DNA of 64,000 bases, from positions 37,440-101,439 of the forward strand of contig NZ_JAJAVG010000001.1 in the NCBI RefSeq assembly GCF_020531915.1, in the 5' to 3' direction. Source of the DNA: Methylovorus mays. GTDB taxonomy: Bacteria > Pseudomonadota > Gammaproteobacteria > Burkholderiales > Methylophilaceae. Below the pieces are notes generated by a model. The model was given only the letters and a program-made list of their open reading frames with translations. It made no database searches and had not been told where the DNA came from. Shown here one piece after another: positions 46,040 through 55,495 of this stretch; within the stretch, counting starts at the first letter, position 1; each line of letters starts with the position of its first letter. Made by a program: the position numbers and the translations under genes.

Positions 46040-46480
46040 TTAATCGGCCCTGGCTTTGGTCTGAAAACAGGCAATATAGGCCATGCCGTCCGGCGGCTGC
46101 TGATCGCGCTGCGCCCGCCAGATGGTTTCTGCCAGGCAGTCCATCAGGTCATGCTGGGCATCCATTTCATTGCCGTGACGTTGCCTGAGCGTCTCATAGG
46201 CTAGTCGTATACCGGGTGGCTGGTCGATGGAGAGCTGCTCCAGCACCGATAGGTGCAAACTCATGTGCAGGAAAGGATTGGTCTCACCCATTTCAGGAAA
46301 ATACGCCTGCTCCAGATAGCGCTCAGGCGCATCCAGCACCGCATGGTACTCAGGATGCAGTTGCATCACCTGTAGCGCCAACGCTTCGAGAGGTGTCAAT
46401 GCTGCCTGCTGGCGATATTTGGCCCAGCTATCGAAAAAGAACCGCCGGACTTCATCGCGGGATGGATTAAATAAGGCCAT
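46040..46480 (-). CDS. DUF1841 protein
   Basis: 146 residues, diagnostic segments MALFNPSRDEVRRFFFDSWA, HPEYHAVLDAPERYLEQAYF and GETNPFLHMSLHLSVLEQLS. Soluble, function unknown, frequently beside nth in beta-proteobacteria. It starts two bases after the FIST gene stop. Confidence 0.9.
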   Translation of the reverse strand: MALFNPSRDEVRRFFFDSWAKYRQQAALTPLEALALQVMQLHPEYHAVLDAPERYLEQAYFPEMGETNPFLHMSLHLSVLEQLSIDQPPGIRLAYETLRQRHGNEMDAQHDLMDCLAETIWRAQRDQQPPDGMAYIACFQTKARAD

Positions 46481-46482
46481 GA

Positions 46483-47547
46483 TTAATCCTTGGCAAACAG
46501 GCCGAGTACGGCCGAATATTCGAGCAGCTCACTGCCTTGTCCGTGTGGGGCAATCTCGCCATTGCCATAAAAGCCAATCAACGGCATGCCAGGACAACGT
46601 AGCCGCAATGCATCCAGGTCTCTATCCATGCCGTTGTACAGATAAGGCCCGCGCCCGAGGCAGCTGAAAAACAATCCAAACGCTGGTTGACGGCCCCAGG
46701 CGGCAAGCTGATTGGCGATCAGGCCTTGCAACTCGGCTTCGGCAGCGTCGGCGGCACGCACGCCCCAACATACCACTTGGCCTGCGCGCAATGGCTTGGT
46801 CAGCGTCAGCGATTGCTGCGCCGCGTTTTCCGAGACGATACCCGCCAGCTGAAAATCCCCTGCCAGCAGAAGAGCCTCGCTATCAGCCACCATCGCCATC
46901 AGCAGATGAGATGAAGGGGCCGTATCAGGAAATGACAGATGAAACATCGGCAATGCTGCTTGCGCATTTAACTGCAGGAGATCGTAATCGCTGGCGGCAT
47001 CGATGGTCTGGATGGAGGTCAATATACGCAAACCATGCGACACCAGCACCGCAGCATTGACGCCCCGAAACGCAGCTTCGCAATGCCCGACCGGCGTACC
47101 CTTGGCATGCTGCCATACGGAGAAAGGGCCTTGGCCCATGGCATCCCCTGACACCCCGCCAAATCGCGCTGCGGGAGATTGCAACCAGACCGTATTCAGT
47201 GCATTAGGTGCCGTCAGTGCCATCCGCAGTTCAAGGCCTTCAGGCTTGGGCAGCATGGTCATATCGCCACTGAACACCATGGCCGCCGCCGCAGGAGTAT
47301 CCAGCACCCAATCCTGCTCGGTAAAAATGCCAGGCGCAGAACAGCCCATGACTTGCAGACAGCTGGACGCCGCGGCGGCAGCCCGGATGGCAGGCTGCGG
47401 ATCGGCGGCGAATTCTTCCGTTAAAAACAGCAATACACTATTCGGAACGCGATCCCCGAGTTTTTGCATGGCCTGCTGCACGGCTTCGGCGGCCAGCTCC
47501 GGGCGCGCCGCATTGCCTACTGCCAGACCCGTAGCGACTTCACTCAA
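46483..47547 (-). CDS. Second FIST-domain protein
   Basis: 354 residues. FIST_N features (LLFLTEEFAADPQPAIRAAA, CLQVMGCSAPGIFTEQDWVL, RFGGVSGDAMG) are followed by FIST_C (FGLFFSCLGRGPYLYNGMDR, MPLIGFYGNGEIAPHG). No output domain. It overlaps nth by 4 bp and is therefore co-expressed with a DNA-repair gene. The ligand is unknown. Confidence 0.9.
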   Translation of the reverse strand: MSEVATGLAVGNAARPELAAEAVQQAMQKLGDRVPNSVLLFLTEEFAADPQPAIRAAAAASSCLQVMGCSAPGIFTEQDWVLDTPAAAAMVFSGDMTMLPKPEGLELRMALTAPNALNTVWLQSPAARFGGVSGDAMGQGPFSVWQHAKGTPVGHCEAAFRGVNAAVLVSHGLRILTSIQTIDAASDYDLLQLNAQAALPMFHLSFPDTAPSSHLLMAMVADSEALLLAGDFQLAGIVSENAAQQSLTLTKPLRAGQVVCWGVRAADAAEAELQGLIANQLAAWGRQPAFGLFFSCLGRGPYLYNGMDRDLDALRLRCPGMPLIGFYGNGEIAPHGQGSELLEYSAVLGLFAKD

Positions 47548-48176
47548 GCTGTTTTTTCCTTGTATTCACATTGATCGTAGATCACGCAGGCTGCACATTT
47601 TGGCTTGCGTGCCACGCACACATAGCGCCCGTGCAGGATCAGCAAATGATGGGCATCCTGCATGTACTCCTTGGGGACCGTCTTCAGCAGTTTCTTTTCC
47701 ACCTCCAGCGGTGTCTTGCCGGGGGCCAGGCCTATGCGATTACCAAGGCGGAAAATATGCGTATCCACTGCAATGGTAGCCTCACCAAATGCCGTGTTGA
47801 GGATGACGTTTGCCGTCTTGCGACCCACGCCTGGCAGGCTTTCCAGCGCCTCGCGCGTGCGCGGCACTTCGCTGTTGTATTGCTCCACCAGCATGCGGCA
47901 GGTAGCGAGCACATTTTTGGCTTTGCTGCGGTAGAGGCCTATGGTCTTGATATAGCTTTCCAGCCCGTCCAGCCCAAGATCAACAATCGCCTGCGGGGTA
48001 TTGGCCACCGGAAACAGCTTTGCCGTGGCAATGTTGACGCCTTTGTCTGTGGCCTGGGCCGACAAAATCACCGCAATCAACAATTCAAATGTGGATGTAT
48101 GCGTCAGCTCGGTTTTAGGCTCAGGAATGGCCTCACTCAAGCGTTTGAAAATCTCGCGTCTTTTTTCTGCATTCAT
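47544..48176 (-). CDS. nth: Endonuclease III
   Basis: 210 residues. Helix-hairpin-helix LPGVGRKTANVILNTAFG with the catalytic Lys, catalytic Asp in VDTHIFRLGNRIGLAPGKTP, and the C-terminal 4Fe-4S cluster ligands C-x6-C-x2-C-x5-C (CVARKPKCAACVIYDQC). It removes oxidised pyrimidines. It lies 42 bp after the rnfB-like gene, a common pairing. Confidence 0.97.
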   Translation of the reverse strand: MNAEKRREIFKRLSEAIPEPKTELTHTSTFELLIAVILSAQATDKGVNIATAKLFPVANTPQAIVDLGLDGLESYIKTIGLYRSKAKNVLATCRMLVEQYNSEVPRTREALESLPGVGRKTANVILNTAFGEATIAVDTHIFRLGNRIGLAPGKTPLEVEKKLLKTVPKEYMQDAHHLLILHGRYVCVARKPKCAACVIYDQCEYKEKTA

Positions 48177-48218
48177 GGTGTTGCGCTCATGGTGGCTGCT
48201 GACGCAGTTTTAAAAAAT

Positions 48219-49118
48219 TCAATCTGCACTGTCATCGGTCTTTTTCATCTGCGCACGTCTTGCCTCAATGGCCGCAATCTCGGCCGCCACGGTGGGGCTA
48301 AGCACCTCGGTGTTGCGGGGTGCAGAGGCGGCTTTTTGTGCCTGCACCCGGGCCATGGCAGCGGCAATTGCGGCTTTTTTCGCCAGGGCCGCCTGCTCAG
48401 CAGCTGGATCTTGTGTGGTGCTATTCGCGGCACTGGCGGCGCGGCGCTGCGCCAGCTTGCGTGCCCGCTCCTCCTGTTCACGCGCTTGCCGCTGCACACG
48501 GAACGCATGGCGTTCACGCGCGATATTGGCTTCCTGTACATCCAGCGGCCCGGCAGGGGCATGCATGGCAAATTGAGGATACCGCCAGCGTGGGCGTGTC
48601 GTGACGGGTGGCGGCTGCATGCTGATGCAATCCACCGGGCAAGGCGCAATGCAAAGCTCGCAGCCAGTACACTCGTCCGCGATCACGGTATGCATCTGTT
48701 TGGATGCGCCCAGAATCGCATCCACCGGACATGCCTGTATGCACAGGGTGCAGCCAATACAGGTCTGCTCATCGATGACGGCAACCTGTTTGGGCTTTTG
48801 TATGCCGTGCTGGGGATTCAGTGGAATGTAAGGTCGCTGCAATAAACTGGCAAGTGCACGTATCCCCGCATCGCCACCGGGCGGACATTGATTGATATTG
48901 GCTTCGCCTCGCGCAATCGCTTCAGCATAGGGTTTGCATCCCTGATAACCACATTGCGTGCATTGCGTTTGCGGCAGAATGGCATCGATGCTCGCCACCA
49001 GTGGACTGGTTTCATCCTGTGCCTGCAGCGCACTTAAACTGGATGGGATGGGCTTGCCCACGACTAATCGACGCAGGCGCTGCAAGACCGGGGGGGAAAT
49101 AGGCTTGGATACAGACAT
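48219..49118 (-). CDS. rsxB: RnfB/RsxB-like iron-sulfur protein (soluble variant)
   Basis: 299 residues. A Fe-S domain ([16 protein letters not shown] plus a later Cys) is followed by two 4Fe-4S ferredoxin motifs ([26 protein letters not shown]) and a long Ala/Arg-rich helical tail. The N-terminal membrane helix of classical RnfB is absent and no rnfA/C/D/G genes are nearby. This is the stand-alone beta-proteobacterial form. A role in supplying electrons to Fe-S enzymes such as Nth is possible but unproven. Confidence 0.88.
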   Translation of the reverse strand: MSVSKPISPPVLQRLRRLVVGKPIPSSLSALQAQDETSPLVASIDAILPQTQCTQCGYQGCKPYAEAIARGEANINQCPPGGDAGIRALASLLQRPYIPLNPQHGIQKPKQVAVIDEQTCIGCTLCIQACPVDAILGASKQMHTVIADECTGCELCIAPCPVDCISMQPPPVTTRPRWRYPQFAMHAPAGPLDVQEANIARERHAFRVQRQAREQEERARKLAQRRAASAANSTTQDPAAEQAALAKKAAIAAAMARVQAQKAASAPRNTEVLSPTVAAEIAAIEARRAQMKKTDDSAD

Positions 49119-49322
49119 GATATGAAACGGATTATACAGGCTTGAGCCCTTTAATTAAGCGGTAACAGACCATGACTAATATCGGGCTTGATCACGCCCG
49201 CCATATGCCAAACCAGAGCCGCCATATGCTCAAATATGATGTAAGCAGATGCAAAAAGCGTGTTCTTCAGAGGCTACTTTAAGTTAAAATGTTTTGATTT
49301 AATTCACATTGTCAGGTTGATC

Positions 49323-50195
49323 ATGCTGCAAGGCAGTCTTGTTGCCATCGCCACCCCCATGCATGAGGATGGTGGTCTGGATATTCAGGCATTACGTTCC
49401 CTTATCGACTTTCACGTGCAGGAAGGCACCGACGGGATTGTGATCGTCGGCACCACGGGCGAATCCCCCACCGTGGACTTTGATGAACATTGCCTCTTGA
49501 TCAAAACTGCTATCGAACAAGTGGCTGGCCGTATTCCCGTTATTGCGGGCACTGGCGCCAACTCTACCAGCGAAGCCATTTACCTGACACGCAAGGCCAA
49601 GGAACTCGGCGCTGACGCCTGCCTGCTGGTTGCACCGTATTACAACAAGCCCACCCAGGAAGGCTTGTATCAGCACTACAAGGCCGTGGCTGAGGCTGTC
49701 GATATTCCGCAAATCCTTTACAACGTACCTGGCCGCACGGGCTGCGATATCAGCAATGAAACAGCCCTGCGACTGGCAGCGCTGCCAAATATTGTGGGCA
49801 TCAAGGATGCCACTGGCAGCCTGGAGCGCGGTACCGATCTGATTTTGCGTGCCCCTGCCGGCTTTGCCATCTACAGTGGCGACGATGCCTCTGGCGCCGC
49901 TTTGATGCTGATGGGCGCACATGGCGTCATCTCGGTGACGGCCAATGTAGCCCCTCGCCTCATGCAGCAAATGTGCAAGGCGGCGTTGGCGGGGGATGCA
50001 GCTACCACTCGCAGCATTAATGCCAAGTTGTTTGCACTCCACCAGAAACTGTTTGTCGAAGCCAACCCCATCCCCGTTAAATGGGTATTGGGCGAAATGG
50101 GGCTGATCGGCCCGGGCATACGCTTGCCACTGGTCCCCCTTTCCGCGCAGCATCACGAGACACTGCGTGCCGCCATGGGCAACGCCTCTATCTAA
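49323..50195 (+). CDS. dapA: DapA, 4-hydroxy-tetrahydrodipicolinate synthase
   Basis: About 290 residues from [18 protein letters not shown]. Class I aldolase features: [39 protein letters not shown] and the Schiff-base Lys in [13 protein letters not shown]. First step of lysine/diaminopimelate synthesis. The longer frame starting at 49260 has no family support. It precedes bamC by 32 bp. Confidence 0.97.
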   Translation: MLQGSLVAIATPMHEDGGLDIQALRSLIDFHVQEGTDGIVIVGTTGESPTVDFDEHCLLIKTAIEQVAGRIPVIAGTGANSTSEAIYLTRKAKELGADACLLVAPYYNKPTQEGLYQHYKAVAEAVDIPQILYNVPGRTGCDISNETALRLAALPNIVGIKDATGSLERGTDLILRAPAGFAIYSGDDASGAALMLMGAHGVISVTANVAPRLMQQMCKAALAGDAATTRSINAKLFALHQKLFVEANPIPVKWVLGEMGLIGPGIRLPLVPLSAQHHETLRAAMGNASI

Positions 50196-50227
50196 ACTCA
50201 CTGACTCGAAAGTTGACGAGAAACCGC

Positions 50228-51490
50228 ATGAATCGATTCACTTTGAAACCGCTTGTACTCGCGACCTTACTTGCGCTGTCCGTCAGCGCCTGCGACTCCA
50301 TTCCCTTTATCGACACCTCATCCGATTACAAGGCAGCTGGCCGTTCGCGCCCGCTGGAAGTGCCGCCAGACCTGACATCAATTTCGTCAAATGACACCTA
50401 TGCTGTTCCTGGCTCGACCACCTACTCCAACTACAGCCAGGGGCAATCCGAGCAAGTAGAGGAGCAGGTCAAAGTATTAGCCAACCCTGACAACGTAAGG
50501 CTGGAGCGCGCTGGTGCCCAGCGCTGGCTGGTTGTCCAGGCGCCTCCGGAGAAAATCTGGCCTGTCGTTCGTGAGTTCTGGGCAGACCTTGGCTTTTCCG
50601 TCCGCGTGGAGAACCCACAAACCGGCGTCATGGAAACGGAATGGGTAGACCCCAGCACCTTGACCAAGGATGACAAGGGCAATTATCTGGATAAATTCCA
50701 GGGCTGGCTCGACAAGCTGAATACTCTGCAGAATCGCCAGAAATTCCGTACCCGTCTGGATAACGGTACAGAAGCTGGCACCACTGAAATTTACATGAGC
50801 CACCGCTCAGTCAGCGAAGCTCCAGAAGATAACAAAGAACGCGTCGTCACCAGTGCTGGTGTGGTTGAACTAGGCTACAAGCGCAGCAAGAAAGAAGAAG
50901 CTCGCGCCGATGCGGAAGATATCGACGCTGAGCTGTTGCGTCGCCTGATGGTGAAACTGGGCGTGGAAGAAAAGAAATCGCGCAGCATCATCACCACCTC
51001 GAATACCGAAGTCCGAGCCAAGCTTAACCAGAACAGCGATGGCACCGCCTCGCTTGCCGTCAATGACAGTTTTGATCGCGCCTGGCGCCGTGTCGGCCTG
51101 GCACTGGACCGCGTAGGCTTTGTGGTGGAAGACCGCGACCGCTCCAGTGGTATTTTCTACGTGCGCTACTCCGATGTAGACATTGATGACACACCTCAAA
51201 AGAAAAAAGGCTTGATCGACAGCCTGAAATTCTGGGGCGATGACAAAGAAGACGAAGCCAAGAAAGAAGCTGCTGCCAAGCCGGCTGAGGACAAGGGCAT
51301 TACTGACAAGCTGAAATTCTGGGGTAGTGACAAAGACAAAGCCAAGCAGGAAGCTGAGCGTCAATATCGCGTGAAGGTGGAAGATGACGGCACTGGCTCC
51401 AAAGTCTCTGTGACCGACAAAGACGGTGTGCCGAGCAAATCTGCCAGCGCCAAACGCATCATGAATCTGCTGTTTGAACAACTGAAATAA
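50228..51490 (+). CDS. bamC: BamC (NlpB), outer-membrane assembly lipoprotein
   Basis: 420 residues. Lipoprotein signal MNRFTLKPLVLATLLALSVS with the lipidated Cys in SACDSI, then the BamC unstructured leader (RPLEVPPDLTS, TYAVPGSTTYSNY) and two helix-grip domains (AGAQRWLVVQAPPEKIWPVV, FDRAWRRVGLALDRVGFVVE). A Lys/Glu-rich insert with a duplicated KLKFWG-type unit lies at about residues 330-375. The dapA-bamC order is conserved. Confidence 0.94.
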   Translation: MNRFTLKPLVLATLLALSVSACDSIPFIDTSSDYKAAGRSRPLEVPPDLTSISSNDTYAVPGSTTYSNYSQGQSEQVEEQVKVLANPDNVRLERAGAQRWLVVQAPPEKIWPVVREFWADLGFSVRVENPQTGVMETEWVDPSTLTKDDKGNYLDKFQGWLDKLNTLQNRQKFRTRLDNGTEAGTTEIYMSHRSVSEAPEDNKERVVTSAGVVELGYKRSKKEEARADAEDIDAELLRRLMVKLGVEEKKSRSIITTSNTEVRAKLNQNSDGTASLAVNDSFDRAWRRVGLALDRVGFVVEDRDRSSGIFYVRYSDVDIDDTPQKKKGLIDSLKFWGDDKEDEAKKEAAAKPAEDKGITDKLKFWGSDKDKAKQEAERQYRVKVEDDGTGSKVSVTDKDGVPSKSASAKRIMNLLFEQLK

Positions 51491-51541
51491 GGTTGCGCTT
51501 GATCTTCCAGGCCATGGGGCGCTAAGCTCCATGGCATCATG

Positions 51542-52315
51542 ATGCGTTTCAGCTCCATAGGAAGCGGCAGTGCCGGCAACGGCTTGCTGGTTCAATCCCG
51601 CGACACCACCCTGTTATTGGATTGTGGCTTCGGCCTGCGCGACGCCATTTATCGCCTGCAACGCGCCAGCATAGCACCCGAGAGCCTGAATGGCATATTG
51701 ATCACCCACGAGCATGATGATCACGCTGGCGGCGTTTTCAAGCTCGCCAACAAGTTCGGCATCCCGGTATGGCTGACCCACGGCACGCTGACCATGGTCG
51801 AACGGCTGATGCCCAAACAACGTGGCTTTGAACTCCATATCATTGATAGTCATACCCCATTCACCATACGGGATCTTGCCATTAACCCATTCCCCGTCCC
51901 GCATGATGCACGCGAGCCTGTGCAATATACATTTCATGATGGTGACCGCAAGCTAGGAGTTCTCACAGACACCGGCACATCCACGCCACATATAGAAGCC
52001 ATGCTTTCTGGCTGCCATGGGCTAGTGCTGGAGTGCAATCACGATCTGGATATGCTGATGAACGGGCCTTACGCATGGCCCTTGAAAAAGCGGGTGAGTG
52101 GGCGACTGGGGCATCTGGACAACACCACCTCCGCTTCCATTCTTGCCAACCTGGATCTGAGTCATCTGCAACATTTGCTGGCGGCACATCTTAGCGCCAA
52201 AAACAATCACCCGGATTTAGTTATTGATTGTCTCTCTTCCGCGCTCAACTGTGAACGCGATTGGATCAGCATTGCAGATCAGGAACTGGGATTTGACTGG
52301 CGGGATATTCGTTAG
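51542..52315 (+). CDS. MBL-fold metallo-hydrolase
   Basis: About 257 residues. Zinc-binding motif THEHDDHAGGV, later DTGTSTP and HLSAKNNHP give the rest of the beta-lactamase-fold ligands. Start MRFSSIGSGSAGNG is typical of the YycJ/WalJ-like subfamily, possibly an exonuclease or phosphodiesterase. It follows bamC by about 50 bp, a gene order common in beta-proteobacteria. Confidence 0.92.
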   Translation: MRFSSIGSGSAGNGLLVQSRDTTLLLDCGFGLRDAIYRLQRASIAPESLNGILITHEHDDHAGGVFKLANKFGIPVWLTHGTLTMVERLMPKQRGFELHIIDSHTPFTIRDLAINPFPVPHDAREPVQYTFHDGDRKLGVLTDTGTSTPHIEAMLSGCHGLVLECNHDLDMLMNGPYAWPLKKRVSGRLGHLDNTTSASILANLDLSHLQHLLAAHLSAKNNHPDLVIDCLSSALNCERDWISIADQELGFDWRDIR

Positions 52316-52355
52316 ACTAAATAACAGACATCCCACAATAATAACGTCAGATATT

Positions 52356-52388
52356 TTCTATATGGCTTTAACGTTAAGCCATATAGAA
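52356..52388. repeat. Long AT-rich hairpin after the MBL gene
   Basis: 13-bp arms TTCTATATGGCTT and AAGCCATATAGAA around a 7-nt loop, 40 bp after the MBL stop. No T-run follows on either strand. It lies ahead of a separate terminator. Confidence 0.6.
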
Positions 52389-52449
52389 TTGTCGTTGAAC
52401 TGAGTAATTAGCTGATAATTATCGACAATTCAGCAAACAACAGACGAAC

Positions 52450-52479
52450 AAAAAGGCCAACTTTGCAGTTGGCCTTTTT
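52450..52479. terminator. Bidirectional terminator between the MBL gene and the Ala/Pro lipoprotein
   Basis: AAAAAGGCCAAC pairs with GTTGGCCTTTTT around TTTGCA, with T-runs on both strands. Confidence 0.9.
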
Positions 52480-52505
52480 ACTTTGCTAGTAAATACTAGA
52501 AAGAC

Positions 52506-52724
52506 TTACTTAGCTTCTTCAGCTGGTGCAGCAGGAGCGTCAGCGGCTGGTGCTTCAGCAGCTGGTGCCTCAGCAGCAGGAGCTTCAGCAGCTGGTGCTT
52601 CAGCGGCAGGAGCTTCAGCAGCTGGTGCTTCAACAGCAGGAGCCTCAGCGGGAGCTTCTTCTTTTTGACCGCAAGCGGTAAGAGCCAAAGCGAGCAAAGC
52701 GGCAAGCAGAGCGGAACGAGTCAT
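52506..52724 (-). CDS. Small Ala/Pro/Glu-repeat lipoprotein
   Basis: 72 residues from MTRSALLAALLALALTACGQ: a lipoprotein signal with LTAC lipobox, then EAPAAEAP repeats to the end (EEAK). The DNA is a tandem repeat of about 15 bp with small variations. Such lipoproteins may form a flexible envelope spacer; the function is unknown. A start at 52742 is possible but the signal peptide favours 52724. Confidence 0.83.
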   Translation of the reverse strand: MTRSALLAALLALALTACGQKEEAPAEAPAVEAPAAEAPAAEAPAAEAPAAEAPAAEAPAADAPAAPAEEAK

Positions 52725-52889
52725 TTTTGTATCCCTTAACAATATAGTCTATAAGTTAAACCAGTACGGCAAACCTGTGAAAGAAGCCGAGTGGTAAAAA
52801 TTCTACCACCTCCGAAAAAAAAAACCACTGTTTTTATCACCGATGGGCTAATTTAACTTTAATTTAAAATACTCTTTACAACAGCACCT

Positions 52890-53714
52890 TCAGTCGACCC
52901 GAATCATGAGTCGGCTATAGCCACTCCCGCTTGCCGATTGACTGTTGAGAATCGCACGACTGACGTCATCGCGAGACTGCATGGTTCCACCGATATCAAG
53001 CCACTCTCCAGGCCTCACCATCACCACGGTCGAAAGCTCCTCAAAATCTACCACACCCCCTGCTCCCATTTGCCCGGCAATTCTAGGCGTTATTTCAACC
53101 TCCACTTGGTCACCCAGGGAACGAGGCCTGACGGCAAAACCGGTGGTAATGTCCTGAAACCCGGTATTGCGAATATGTTGCGCATAAGACTGTGTTAATA
53201 CGACCCATTGCTGTGTGTAGGGCACACGTTGACCAACCCGTATGAATGCCCTTTCCCCTTCGGCCACATTTACAAATTCCGTCCCTTGCTGAGCCCTGCT
53301 GTACTCGCGCTGATCAAGGTCAATATTCACATCGTTTTCCGGCAAGCCATCTCCAGGCATGCGCCGCTGTACAATGACGCGCCCTTGCCCAATGCGCACA
53401 TTGCCACTTGCGCCTATATTCTGCTGATTGCCAGATTGCATGTCTTCATGCGCGACCGTAATGCGCATATTGCGGCGTGCGGTATCCAGCTTGGCAACAA
53501 GCTCCTCTATCGCCTGCATGCGCTCGGGCGATGCCCGAATGACGAGATGGTTATCAATGGCACTGGCATTGCCATCATCACCCACCATGGGTGCCACGAT
53601 AGGTACCAGCTCCTGGGCAAACCGGTGCTGCAAGGTGATCATCTTGAATTCGGTTCGCGCCCATGCAGAAGAGGCACTAAAAAGCGTCAGCAACAGCAAC
53701 GTCATCATCCTCAT
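52890..53714 (-). CDS. Exported secretin N-domain-like (NolW) protein
   Basis: About 274 residues. Signal peptide (MRMMTLLLLTLFSASSAWA), then an N1/NolW-like secretin domain (MITLQHRFAQELVPIVAPMV, NHLVIRASPERMQAIEELVA). The later region is related to secretin cores (VAEGERAFIRVGQRVPYTQQ, VEVEITPRI, VMVRPGEWLDIGG). It is too short for a normal pore-forming secretin, and no other secretion genes are nearby. The longer start at 53750 lacks a signal peptide. Four bases follow the DUF7931-like gene's stop if the longer start is used. Confidence 0.82.
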   Translation of the reverse strand: MRMMTLLLLTLFSASSAWARTEFKMITLQHRFAQELVPIVAPMVGDDGNASAIDNHLVIRASPERMQAIEELVAKLDTARRNMRITVAHEDMQSGNQQNIGASGNVRIGQGRVIVQRRMPGDGLPENDVNIDLDQREYSRAQQGTEFVNVAEGERAFIRVGQRVPYTQQWVVLTQSYAQHIRNTGFQDITTGFAVRPRSLGDQVEVEITPRIAGQMGAGGVVDFEELSTVVMVRPGEWLDIGGTMQSRDDVSRAILNSQSASGSGYSRLMIRVD

Positions 53715-53753
53715 GCCTGCGCCCTCATAAACAGCCAATATTCGCCTCATATG

Positions 53754-54242
53754 TCATAACCCCAAGGGTGTGGTACTGATCTGATGATGGGTGAGCTGCA
53801 ACAGCTCCTCAAATCGCAAGCTAAGTAAGCTGACAGTAACCGCGTCGTCCAGACTGTATTTGAACCTGACCTGGTCTACATGGAATCGACGCAGATAAGC
53901 ACGATCATCCGCCAGCACAAAACTATCGCTCACGCGTTTACCCTCGTCGTTTGTCTCATACACGGTCATCACATGCTGATATCGTTGTATCAAGCCCAGC
54001 AGCCGCGGGCAGCGGCCAAGCAGGTAGCGCGTATCCTGCAATATCAGCGTCACCGTGACGGCGGGCTGCTTCACGAGCAAGGCTCTTAGCCGCTCCACAT
54101 TATCTGCCGTCTCGAATCCCCCAAACGACAAATCAGTATCAAAAATAAATACCTTCTGCTGCGCTTGCTCCAGCACTGCCGTCAAGGCAAATTGATAGTC
54201 AAGCCTGCTGGTTAACACCGTGTTTTCTGGCAAGGAACTCAT
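53754..54242 (-). CDS. DUF7931-like protein
   Basis: 162 residues, soluble. The pattern (FALTAVLEQAQQKVFIFDTD, ERLRALLVKQPAVTVTLILQ, DSFVLADDRAYLRRFHVD) resembles a phospholipase-D-type fold without the HKD catalytic motifs. Located between the RoxA-like gene and the secretin-like gene, as in related genomes from memory. Function unknown. Confidence 0.78.
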   Translation of the reverse strand: MSSLPENTVLTSRLDYQFALTAVLEQAQQKVFIFDTDLSFGGFETADNVERLRALLVKQPAVTVTLILQDTRYLLGRCPRLLGLIQRYQHVMTVYETNDEGKRVSDSFVLADDRAYLRRFHVDQVRFKYSLDDAVTVSLLSLRFEELLQLTHHQISTTPLGL

Positions 54243-54264
54243 GGCATCCTCCGGCTGAACTGCA

Positions 54265-55416
54265 CTATAAAAACTCGACGTAACCCGCCTGATACCAATC
54301 CTGCAAAAGCGAGAGCAGGTCAGGGTCTGTTACCTCCTGGGGCTCAATCAGACGTCGATCCGCCAACTCAATCAGCAGAGCTCTCACTGACTCAGCCATG
54401 CCCACCTCTTCGCCATTAATAAACAGGGCATCGCGAAAAAACAGCATCTGCGTCTTAAGGCTAAGTGCCAGAGCATGTGTTTGTAACTTTTTAGCAAAGG
54501 TAGCAGGCCGCATGCCTGCAGGCGTATCAAACACCACATGCGGTTTAGGTTCAGACAGATAACACCCGAGAAAATGCGCAATATCCTCTTGTTGCCAACG
54601 CAATGGTTCGAGCATGCGGGCGACGCGATTTAACATACCAGTGCTGATCTCTGCCGGATGCGCTTGCATGGTGAGATCCGGATCGGCGTACATGCCATCC
54701 AGAGCACAGCGCTCCTGCAGATACGCCAGAAATTCGCTACCCAGCTCCTGCGCAGATGGGGCCCGGAACCCGATGGAATAGGTCATGCAATCCCCTACGG
54801 CTATGCCCCAATGTGCAAGATGAGGCGGCAAGTACAACATATCACCCGCATCCAGCACCCACTCTTGCGCAGTATCAAAATGCTGCAATATGCGCAGCGG
54901 CGCCCCATCGACGATAGCAAGATCGCGCTGCTCACTGATGCGCCAGAGCCGACTGCCCTGCCCTTGCAGCAAAAAAACATCGTAAGAATCAAAATGCGGC
55001 CCAACACCACCGCCACTGGGCGCATAACTCACCATCAAATCATCCAGCCGCGCATGGGGAACAAAAGAAAACTGCTGCAACAAGGCCATCGCCGAGGGTA
55101 AATGATGATTAACGCCCTGCACCAGCAACGTCCAGTTTTTTTGCGGCAGCTTGGCAAACACCTCTTCCGCAAAAGGCCCTTGACGCAAGCGCCATTGCCC
55201 CTTCACCTGGCTCACCAGGCGCGCCTGGGCATCCTCTTCACAAGCCAACCCTGCCAGCTCATCCGGGCTGAGCAAGCCTGCAAAATCCGGGATAGCCCCG
55301 CGAATCAGCAACGGTTTTTTTTGCCAGTACTCTGCCAGAAATATTTCTGCTGAAATGCCGCCCAGCAAGGCCAGTGGCTGCTCGCCTGTCTGCGGCGTTT
55401 TATCTGTTTTTTTCAT
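54265..55416 (-). CDS. roxA: Cupin/JmjC ribosomal oxygenase (RoxA/YcfD-like)
   Basis: 383 residues. The JmjC cupin has the HxD iron motif in GGVGPHFDSYDVFLLQGQGS and the distal His region in YLPPHLAHWGIAVGD. The helical C-terminal part matches YcfD. Characterised members are 2-oxoglutarate/Fe(II) oxygenases that hydroxylate an Arg of ribosomal protein L16. Divergent from bcp across 79 bp. Confidence 0.92.
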   Translation of the reverse strand: MKKTDKTPQTGEQPLALLGGISAEIFLAEYWQKKPLLIRGAIPDFAGLLSPDELAGLACEEDAQARLVSQVKGQWRLRQGPFAEEVFAKLPQKNWTLLVQGVNHHLPSAMALLQQFSFVPHARLDDLMVSYAPSGGGVGPHFDSYDVFLLQGQGSRLWRISEQRDLAIVDGAPLRILQHFDTAQEWVLDAGDMLYLPPHLAHWGIAVGDCMTYSIGFRAPSAQELGSEFLAYLQERCALDGMYADPDLTMQAHPAEISTGMLNRVARMLEPLRWQQEDIAHFLGCYLSEPKPHVVFDTPAGMRPATFAKKLQTHALALSLKTQMLFFRDALFINGEEVGMAESVRALLIELADRRLIEPQEVTDPDLLSLLQDWYQAGYVEFL

Positions 55417-55495
55417 CCAATCATCCTACTGTGTAGCGACTTGCCAATAAAAAATAGGTTAGAATTTGATCACACTCATTTACTGCAAGGTCAAG

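Noticed and set aside
52540..52650. Possible CRISPR-like or minisatellite repeat
   Set aside because: The units are contiguous without spacers and encode the EAPAA repeats of a lipoprotein.
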